This document shows positions 6,050 to 11,297 of a DNA stretch of 11,297 nucleotides, one piece after another (the first letter of the stretch is position 1; every line of letters starts with the position of its first letter). Source of the DNA: Lachnospiraceae bacterium (GTDB lineage: Bacteria > Bacillota > Clostridia > Lachnospirales > Lachnospiraceae); assembly GCA_024691145.1 (NCBI GenBank), contig JAILNW010000404.1:1-11297 (forward strand), in the 5' to 3' direction. Position numbers and translations under genes: made by a program. Below the pieces are notes generated by a model. It saw only the letters and a program-made list of their open reading frames with translations. It was not told the DNA's origin and ran no database searches.

Positions 6050-6523
6050 CTAAGCTTCCTGTAATTCATGTTCTTCTAACATCTCGTTGATGCACTCATA
6101 CTCCTCATCTGATAAAAGCTTTCCAGGATTAAGCATAAGTATAAGTCTCTTATCAATTCTTGCCACATTTTTTACATACTCTGTATCTTCACTTGCTACA
6201 ACTGGTGGCAAATCAAATATATTATCGCTGCTTATCTCTGTTATCTCATTCACATCATCAACTTTAAGTGCCAGTGTAAGTCCATTAGCATTAATTATAA
6301 TGAACTTTGATTCTCCCTGTCTTGACTCTCTCTGTCCAAACTTTGCCTTCATACTGTATACAGGAATAACATCTCCTCTTAAATTAATTATTCCCAAAAT
6401 ATGAGAAGGTCTGTTAGGAACTCCTACAATGTTAATCTGTCTTTCTATTCCCTTTACATTACTTATGTCAATACCAAATTCTTCGTCTGCAATTTTAAAT
6501 ATTACTTTCTTTGAATCTTCCAT
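6050..6523 (-). CDS. cheW: Stand-alone CheW-like chemotaxis coupling protein
   Basis: CheW proteins link chemoreceptors to the CheA kinase at the inner face of the membrane. The 157-residue product is a single CheW domain: VIFKIADEEFGIDISNVKGI at the start, VPNRPSHILGIINLRGDVIPVYSMKAKFG-type core at about 35-63 (the INLRGDVIPV segment is the family hallmark), then IIINANGLTLALKVDDVNEI. A short acidic tail follows. I chose ATG 6523 because GGAGG (6539-6535) lies 11 nt before it and the domain begins right there; an ATG at 6550 would overlap prfB and has no ribosome binding site. The gene starts 19 nt after prfB, with which it shares a promoter and terminator. No other chemotaxis gene is nearby, so its partners must lie elsewhere; an individual role as a scaffold CheW or CheV-like accessory protein cannot be decided. 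Confidence 0.92.
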   Translation of the reverse strand: MEDSKKVIFKIADEEFGIDISNVKGIERQINIVGVPNRPSHILGIINLRGDVIPVYSMKAKFGQRESRQGESKFIIINANGLTLALKVDDVNEITEISSDNIFDLPPVVASEDTEYVKNVARIDKRLILMLNPGKLLSDEEYECINEMLEEHELQEA

Positions 6524-6542
6524 TTTTAAATAAACCTCCGAC

Positions 6543-7665
6543 TTATGCATTATCAGTATCTGAGCTGTTAATCCACTTCAAATAACCGTTAATAAAATCA
6601 TCTAAGTTTCCATCTAACACACTTGTAACATTACCGCTCTCAATGTTAGTTCTGTGATCCTTAACCATTGTATAAGGCTGCATAACATATGAGCGTATCT
6701 GGCTTCCCCATCCAATCTCTTTAATATCTCCCCTGATATCTGCTTCCTTCTCCAGGTTCTCCTGCTGCTTTAACATATAAAGCTTTGCCTTTAACATCTG
6801 CATAGCCTTGTCCTTATTCTGATGCTGCGAACGTTCATTCTGGCACTGAACAACAATACCTGTAGGAAGATGTGTAATTCTTATGGCTGATGATGTTTTA
6901 TTGATATGCTGTCCACCTGCACCGCTGGAACGGTATATATCAATTCTTATATCATCATCATTAATCTCAACATCAAGATCTTCTTCTATATCTGGCATAA
7001 CATCACATGATACAAAAGATGTCTGCCTCTTTCCCGCAGCATTAAATGGCGATATTCTAACAAGTCTGTGAACGCCTCTTTCTGACTTAAGGTAACCGAA
7101 AGCATTAGTACCATTTACCTGTATAGTTACTGACTTAAGTCCTGCTTCATCTCCATCCAGGGAATCAAGAACATCAACACTAAATCCCTTTTTCTCTGCC
7201 CATCTCATGTACATTCTGTACAGCATGGATGCCCAGTCGCAGCTCTCAGTGCCGCCTGCTCCTGCATGAAGTGTAAGTATGGCATTATTACTGTCATATT
7301 CACCAGACAACAATGTTGATATCTTAAGGTCATCCAGTTCTGTTGTAAACATATCTATAGTTTCTCTGATTTCCTCTGTAAATGACTCATCGTTATCCTC
7401 AAGTGCCATCTCTATAAGTGTCATGGCATCCTCATATGTCTGTTGTAATTCATCATACTTATTAACTATACCTTCAAGATACTTTAATTCTCTATTAACC
7501 TCTCTTGCCTCATCCGGATTATTCCAGAAGTCCGGCTTTTCCATGGTATATCCTATCTCTTCGATCCTGTTCTTCTTATTAGCCAGGTCAAAGTGAATCC
7601 CCCACTTCGATTAATGTCTTTTCATAGTTTTGCAAAGTGTAACGCATCTGCTCAACTTCTATCAT
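6543..7665 (-). CDS. prfB: Peptide chain release factor 2, made by programmed +1 frameshift
   Basis: RF2 reads UGA and UAA stop codons and releases the finished protein from the ribosome. The gene starts at ATG 7665 with GAGGTG (7676-7671) 5 nt upstream. Frame zero has 25 codons and meets TGA at 7590-7588; skipping T7590 joins it to the long frame (GAC at 7589-7587 onward), giving 373 residues. Joined numbering puts SPF, the stop-codon-reading tripeptide, at 205-207 and GGQ, the peptide-release motif, at 250-252, exactly as in E. coli RF2, which validates the join. HAGAGGTES and ERSQHQNKD are also family motifs. Annotation from ATG 7544 would lose 40 residues. Frameshifting is autoregulatory: scarce RF2 slows UGA reading and favours the shift. 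The gene follows secA, as in many Firmicutes, but has its own promoter, and cheW lies downstream. Confidence 0.97.
7588..7603 (-). promoter_or_regulatory. prfB programmed +1 frameshift site
   Basis: Slippery CTT-TGA-C occupies 7593-7587 and an internal Shine-Dalgarno-like GGGGG lies at 7603-7599. CTTTGAC is the conserved RF2 frameshift heptamer. The G-run is 5 nt before CTT, compared with 3 nt between AGGGGG and CTT in E. coli. Confidence 0.95.
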
Positions 7666-7725
7666 CTAATCACCTCGTCACTTTATTACAATCCTTAAAT
7701 TATATATAAACTCCACACGAGCATT

Positions 7726-7754
7726 ATTATATCATAAATAAAAAAAAATATCCA
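7726..7754 (-). promoter_or_regulatory. Promoter of prfB-cheW, extended -10 type
   Basis: TATAAT at 7731-7726 is preceded by TG one base away, an extended -10. The -35 is weak (TGGATA, 7754-7749, 17 nt spacing), and the spacer holds nine consecutive T. Transcription would start near 7719, leaving a 54-nt leader. Confidence 0.7.
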
Positions 7755-7810
7755 TCTTTTTTTATAGTATAAGAAATTTTGGAGAAATTTCTTATTATAT
7801 AAAAAAAGAT
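7754..7810. repeat. Long imperfect AT-rich inverted repeat between secA and prfB
   Basis: Outer arms of 13 bp (7754-7766 with 7798-7810) and inner arms of 11 bp (ATAAGAAATTT at 7769-7779 with 7785-7795) are separated by a 2x2 mismatch and close on a 5-nt loop, 24 pairs in all. The right end shares three bases and the whole T-tract with the secA terminator; the left end touches the prfB -35 region. It could form a hairpin in readthrough RNA or a DNA cruciform. Only one copy is seen here. Confidence 0.7.
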
Positions 7811-7831
7811 TACCATAACAAAATGGTAATC
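7801..7831 (-). terminator. Rho-independent terminator of secA
   Basis: GATTACCAT/ATGGTAATC arms (7831-7823 with 7816-7808) form a 9-bp stem with a 6-nt loop, followed by seven T on the minus strand (7807-7801); flanking A and T bases extend the stem. It lies 15 nt after the secA stop codon. Confidence 0.92.
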
Positions 7832-7845
7832 CTTTTTATCAAATC

Positions 7846-10425
7846 TTATTTTCCATTCTTTCTCATACAGCACTGCTTATACTTCTTTCCACTTCCGCAT
7901 GGACATGGATCATTAGGCTGAGTTTTCTTGCCATCACGCTTCTTAGGTTCTCTCTTTGCTGACTCGTCCTTGTTAGTACCTGTAACCTTGGCAACCTGCT
8001 CTCTTTCAACCTTAGTTTCAACCTTTATATGCATAAGAGCCTTAACAGTATCTTCTTCAATAGCCTCTGTCATGGCATCAAACATATCATATCCGCTGAA
8101 CTTATATTCTACGATTGGATCTCTGCTTCCGTATGCCTGTAATCCTATACCCTGTCTTAACTGATCCATATCATCAATATGCTGCATCCACTTCTGGTCA
8201 ATTACTTTAAGTAATATAATTCTCTCTGCTTCTCTTATCTGCTCAGGCTCTGGGAATTCTGTTTCCTTTTCCTCATAAAGCTTCGTTGCCTCTTCCTTAA
8301 GTTCCTGAATAAGTTCATTTCTCTTTACAAGTTTAAGTTCATCCTCATCAAAATGTCTCTTTTCAACAGGAATAATAGGTATAAGCAGATTATTAAGTTC
8401 CATAATATCCTCTGCCTCTGGAGCTTTATCATCATTAATGCATGTATTAACGCATCTTTCAACAATATCATCAATCATCTTGAAGATACTGTCTCTCATG
8501 CTCTCTCCATCAAGAACTCTTCTTCTCTCTTCGTAAATAATCTCTCTCTGTTCATTATTAACAAGGTCATATTCAAGAAGATTCTTTCTTATACCATAGT
8601 TGTTATTCTCTATCTTCTTCTGGGCTTTCTCAATAGCATTAGATAGCATCTTATGCTCTAACTGCTCACCTTCTGGTATACCTAAGTTCTCAAACATAGT
8701 CATAAGTCGCTCTGAGCCAAACAATCTCATAAGATCGTCTTCAAGTGAAATATAAAAACGTGATTCACCTGGATCTCCCTGACGTCCGGCACGTCCTCTT
8801 AACTGATTATCAATACGTCTTGACTCATGACGTTCTGTACCTATAATCTTAAGTCCACCTAATTCCTTCACACCTTCGCCAAGTTTGATATCAGTACCAC
8901 GACCAGCCATATTAGTTGCAATAGTTACAGCACCCTTCTGTCCTGCATCTGCAACAATCTCAGCTTCTAACTCATGGAACTTGGCATTAAGTACTTTATG
9001 TGGAACTCCCTGCTTTTTAAGCATGGCGCTTAACTCTTCAGAAGCCTCAATAGTAATAGTACCAACAAGTACAGGCTGTCCTGTCTTGTAGCTTTCAGCT
9101 ATCTCATTAACTATAGCATTAAGTTTTTCTCTTCTTGTCTTGAAAACAGCATCATGCTGATCTATTCTCTGTACAGGAAGGTTAGTAGGTACTTCGATAA
9201 CATCCATACCATATATATCTCTGAACTCTCGTTCTTCTGTTAATGCAGTACCTGTCATACCACACTTCTTATCATACTTATTAAAAAAGTTCTGGAAAGT
9301 AATAGTTGCAAGAGTTCTGCTTTCTCTTCTAACCTTAACATGTTCCTTAGCTTCAATAGCCTGATGAAGACCATCCGAATAACGTCTTCCTGGCATAATA
9401 CGTCCAGTAAACTCATCTACGATAAGCACTTCGTCATCCTTTACAACATAGTCCTTATCTCTGAACATAAGATTATGTGCACGGAGTGCAAGTATAATAT
9501 TATGCTGAATCTCAAGATTCTCTGCATCTGCAAGATTCTCAATCTTAAAGAAACTTTCAACCTTCTTAACGCCTTCTGCAGTTAATGTAACATTCTTATC
9601 CTTCTCATTAACTATAAAATCTCCATCTTCCTCAATCTCAGTTCCCATGATGATATCCATCTTGCTTAAATCTTCAACATCTTTACCTCTTTTAAGCTGT
9701 CTTGCAAGCATATCACAAACTTCATAAAGTCTTGTAGACTTTCCACTCTGTCCTGAAATAATAAGCGGTGTTCTTGCTTCGTCAATAAGAACCGAGTCAA
9801 CCTCATCGATTATGGCATAAGGAAGACCTCTCATAACAAGCTGTTCCTTGTAAACTACCATGTTATCTCTAAGATAATCAAATCCAAGTTCATTATTAGT
9901 TGCATATGTAATATCGCAATTATATGCTGCCTGTCTCTCTTCCTTCTCCATGTCGTTAAGTACACAGCCTACTTTAAGTCCTAAAAACTCATGTATCTGT
10001 CCCATCCAATCAGCATCACGCTTTGCAAGATAGTCATTAACTGTAACAACATGAACACCATTACCTGTAAGTGCATTAAGATATGCAGGTAATGTAGATA
10101 CAAGTGTCTTACCTTCACCTGTACGCATCTCTGTTATTCTTCCCTGATGAAGAATAATACCACCAATTAACTGTACTCTATAATGTCTCATACCAAGAAC
10201 ACGCTTTGCTGCTTCTCTTACAGTAGCAAATGCTTCTGGTAAAATATCATCCAATGTTTCTCCAGTCTCTAATCTTTTCTTAAATTCCTCAGTTTTCCCC
10301 TTTAATTCCTGATCTGACAATTTCTCAAATTCTGGTTCTAAAGCTTCTATCTCATCAACTATAGGTGTTATTCTTTTAAGTTCTCTCTGGCTATGAGTTC
10401 CAAAAACTTTTTCTATAATAGACAT
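7846..10425 (-). CDS. secA: Preprotein translocase ATPase SecA
   Basis: SecA is the motor that uses ATP to push unfolded preproteins through the SecYEG channel. The 859-residue protein is full length. Visible landmarks: MRTGEGKT (100-107, Walker A), the DEVD box (207-210) followed by SVLIDEARTPLIISG, the GMTGTA and TNMAGRGTDIKLG motifs of the second motor domain, GTERHESRRIDNQLRGRAGR near 540-570, and a C-terminal zinc-binding SEC-C motif with Cys841, Cys843, Cys852 and Cys853 after a charged linker. The ATG has GAGGTGA (10438-10432) 6 nt upstream. It is transcribed alone, with a promoter at 10515-10487 and a terminator at 7831-7801, between hpf and prfB as in many Firmicutes. I see no sign of it being the accessory SecA2: length and SEC-C motif fit the housekeeping copy. 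Confidence 0.99.
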   Translation of the reverse strand: MSIIEKVFGTHSQRELKRITPIVDEIEALEPEFEKLSDQELKGKTEEFKKRLETGETLDDILPEAFATVREAAKRVLGMRHYRVQLIGGIILHQGRITEMRTGEGKTLVSTLPAYLNALTGNGVHVVTVNDYLAKRDADWMGQIHEFLGLKVGCVLNDMEKEERQAAYNCDITYATNNELGFDYLRDNMVVYKEQLVMRGLPYAIIDEVDSVLIDEARTPLIISGQSGKSTRLYEVCDMLARQLKRGKDVEDLSKMDIIMGTEIEEDGDFIVNEKDKNVTLTAEGVKKVESFFKIENLADAENLEIQHNIILALRAHNLMFRDKDYVVKDDEVLIVDEFTGRIMPGRRYSDGLHQAIEAKEHVKVRRESRTLATITFQNFFNKYDKKCGMTGTALTEEREFRDIYGMDVIEVPTNLPVQRIDQHDAVFKTRREKLNAIVNEIAESYKTGQPVLVGTITIEASEELSAMLKKQGVPHKVLNAKFHELEAEIVADAGQKGAVTIATNMAGRGTDIKLGEGVKELGGLKIIGTERHESRRIDNQLRGRAGRQGDPGESRFYISLEDDLMRLFGSERLMTMFENLGIPEGEQLEHKMLSNAIEKAQKKIENNNYGIRKNLLEYDLVNNEQREIIYEERRRVLDGESMRDSIFKMIDDIVERCVNTCINDDKAPEAEDIMELNNLLIPIIPVEKRHFDEDELKLVKRNELIQELKEEATKLYEEKETEFPEPEQIREAERIILLKVIDQKWMQHIDDMDQLRQGIGLQAYGSRDPIVEYKFSGYDMFDAMTEAIEEDTVKALMHIKVETKVEREQVAKVTGTNKDESAKREPKKRDGKKTQPNDPCPCGSGKKYKQCCMRKNGK

Positions 10426-10486
10426 TCAAATTCACCTCATTTATTTATTTAGTTTATTCCTCAAAGATAAACTACTCGCAATCTAC

Positions 10487-10515
10487 ATTTTAACACTAAT
10501 CACCAAAGTTTTCAA
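10487..10515 (-). promoter_or_regulatory. Promoter of secA
   Basis: TTGAAA (10515-10510, five of six consensus bases) and TAAAAT (10492-10487) are 17 nt apart. Transcription would begin near 10480, about 55 nt before the ATG. Confidence 0.75.
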
Positions 10516-10541
10516 GTCTTTTTTAAACATATTTACCAAAA

Positions 10542-10575
10542 CAAAAGGATACCTGCAACTCAATGCAGATATCCT
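10542..10575 (-). terminator. Rho-independent terminator of hpf
   Basis: A 12-bp stem (10575-10564 with 10557-10546, one G-U pair) with a 6-nt loop is followed by TTTTG and more T on the minus strand. It lies about 60 nt after the hpf stop codon. Confidence 0.9.
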
Positions 10576-10608
10576 CGTTTTATCTAATATTCAATTATTC
10601 TTGTTTAG

Positions 10609-10635
10609 TATGACTGAATTCACAGCCTAGTCATA
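10609..10635 (-). other. Small inverted repeat in the hpf 3' untranslated region
   Basis: TATGACT (10609-10615) and AGTCATA (10629-10635) are perfect 7-bp arms around 13 nt, immediately after the hpf stop codon and before its terminator. It lacks a T-tract, so it is not a terminator; it might stabilise the 3' end of the mRNA. Confidence 0.45.
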
Positions 10636-11163
10636 TTAAAATTCTGGTTCGATAAGTCCGTATGTGTTACCCTTTCTCTTATAAACAACATTAACCTCAT
10701 CTGTAACAGAATTGCGGAATACATAGAAGTTATGTCCAAGTAATTCCATCTGTACACATGCTTCCTCAGGATCCATAGGCTTCATAGCGAATCTCTTAGA
10801 TCTGATAATGTTAATTGAATCATCTTCATCATAGTTGTTATCAATATAAGCCTTGTTAAAGTTAGAAGATGACTGCTTCTGTGAAACAAGTTTGTTCTTG
10901 TACTTCTTAAGCTGTCTCTCAACTTTTTCTTCTACAAGATCAATGGATACATACATATCATTACTTACCTGCTCAGCTCTTATAATATTGCCCTTAACAG
11001 GTATTGTAACTTCTATCTTCTGTACATCCTTCTCAACACTAAGAGTTACATTGATCTCTGTATTAGGAGTAAAGTACCTTTCTAGCTTTCCAATCTTCTC
11101 CTGGACCGCTGATCTAAGACCTTCTGTGACATCAATATTTTTACCGCTAATTATAAATTGCAT
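10636..11163 (-). CDS. hpf: Long-form ribosome hibernation promoting factor
   Basis: This protein pairs 70S ribosomes into inactive 100S dimers in slow or stationary cells. The 175-residue product is the long form: an N-terminal RaiA/YfiA domain (about 1-100, MQFIISGKNIDVTEGLRSAV onwards), a polar linker, and a C-terminal dimerisation domain at about 121-175 (RFAMKPMDPEEACVQMELLG, then FYVFRN and VVYKRKGNTYGLIEP). I chose ATG 11163 because AAGGAG (11178-11173) lies 9 nt upstream; a TTG at 11172 would sit directly against that site and add three residues absent from the family. It has its own promoter (11273-11246) and terminator. Position just before secA is usual in Firmicutes. Expression is probably growth-phase dependent, but only a housekeeping-type promoter is visible. 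Confidence 0.97.
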   Translation of the reverse strand: MQFIISGKNIDVTEGLRSAVQEKIGKLERYFTPNTEINVTLSVEKDVQKIEVTIPVKGNIIRAEQVSNDMYVSIDLVEEKVERQLKKYKNKLVSQKQSSSNFNKAYIDNNYDEDDSINIIRSKRFAMKPMDPEEACVQMELLGHNFYVFRNSVTDEVNVVYKRKGNTYGLIEPEF

Positions 11164-11205
11164 AACGTCCAACTCCTTTGGTTTTATTTATAGATAAAAA
11201 GATAA

Positions 11206-11219
11206 CCAATAAACATTGG
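11206..11219 (-). other. Small hairpin in the hpf leader
   Basis: CCAAT and ATTGG arms around GTTT lie in the predicted 5' leader, about 30 nt before the ribosome binding site, followed by a T-rich stretch (TTATCTTTTTATC). The stem is only 5 bp, so an attenuator is possible but weak. Confidence 0.3.
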
Positions 11220-11245
11220 ATTCTCTACACAATATCTATAAACAT

Positions 11246-11273
11246 ATTATACCACATTTTACCATTTTTTCAA
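11246..11273 (-). promoter_or_regulatory. Promoter of hpf
   Basis: TTGAAA (11273-11268) and a perfect TATAAT (11251-11246) are separated by 16 nt. Transcription would start near 11239, giving a leader of about 75 nt. Confidence 0.8.
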
Positions 11274-11297
11274 GTCCATTATTACCTGTACTTTTTC

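Noticed and set aside
6524..6550. Longer N-terminus for the CheW protein (ATG at 6550)
   Set aside because: It overlaps prfB, has no ribosome binding site, and the GGAGG at 6539-6535 lies inside it, pointing to the ATG at 6523.
6543..7544. RF2 starting at the ATG at 7544
   Set aside because: This loses the N-terminal 40 residues and shifts SPF and GGQ away from their standard numbering; the frameshift join at 7590 restores both.
11164..11172. TTG start three codons before the hpf ATG
   Set aside because: The Shine-Dalgarno abuts the TTG with no spacer and the family begins at the MQF residues.
10853..11197. Plus-strand open frame of 114 codons opposite hpf, and similar plus-strand frames opposite lysC, hom, cheW, prfB and secA
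   Set aside because: They mirror well-conserved minus-strand genes, lack ribosome binding sites, and have unnatural Ser/Thr/Ile/Leu-rich compositions expected of antisense shadows.
1..11297. CRISPR array, tRNA/rRNA genes, insertion-sequence transposase or phage integration genes
   Set aside because: No spaced direct repeats, no cloverleaf-like or rRNA sequence and no transposase or integrase motifs were seen on either strand.

Overview
The window looks like chromosomal core sequence from a low-GC member of the Clostridia, most likely a Lachnospiraceae gut anaerobe. Reasons: AT-rich DNA, strong AGGAGG-type ribosome binding sites, the hpf-secA-prfB gene order common in Firmicutes, a frameshifted prfB, a CheW protein, and a threonine operon that carries a phosphoglycerate-mutase-like protein where a classical ThrB would be expected. 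The family-level assignment is inference. No tRNA, rRNA, CRISPR array, transposase or phage gene is visible.

Every supported gene is on the minus strand, so transcription runs right to left. Five transcription units can be drawn, four of them with both a promoter-like sequence and a hairpin terminator: (1) hpf, 11273-10546; (2) secA, 10515-7801; (3) prfB-cheW, 7754-6007; (4) a threonine/aspartate-family operon, 5980-856; (5) a lipoprotein gene that runs off the left edge, read from a promoter near 747-719.

The aspartate-family operon is the most informative part. In transcription order it encodes a small HTH+ACT regulator of the PheB/ThrR family, homoserine dehydrogenase (GTG start), a phosphoglycerate-mutase-superfamily protein that is probably the homoserine kinase, aspartate kinase, and a seven-span membrane protein. 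Together these cover aspartate to aspartyl-phosphate, then aspartate semialdehyde to homoserine to phosphohomoserine; asd and thrC are not in the window. A perfect 15-nt palindrome overlaps the expected transcription start and an 8-bp inverted repeat follows it, so the first gene may autoregulate the operon. Inside lysC a perfect Shine-Dalgarno precedes Met245, predicting a separately translated beta subunit as in Bacillus aspartokinase II. The lysC start itself has its Shine-Dalgarno 33 nt away, separated from the ATG by a hairpin.

prfB is complete only if a +1 frameshift at CTT-TGA (7593-7588) is accepted; the joined 373-residue product then places SPF and GGQ at 205-207 and 250-252, the E. 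coli RF2 positions. The left end (1-856) is the only accessory-looking part: a GC-rich block at 787-846 abuts a start-less reading frame (786-655) that ends on the ribosome binding site of the lipoprotein gene. This suggests a dispersed repeat or a rearrangement scar.

The window is mostly ordinary housekeeping DNA. I see no wholly new system, but several regulatory details deserve a second look.
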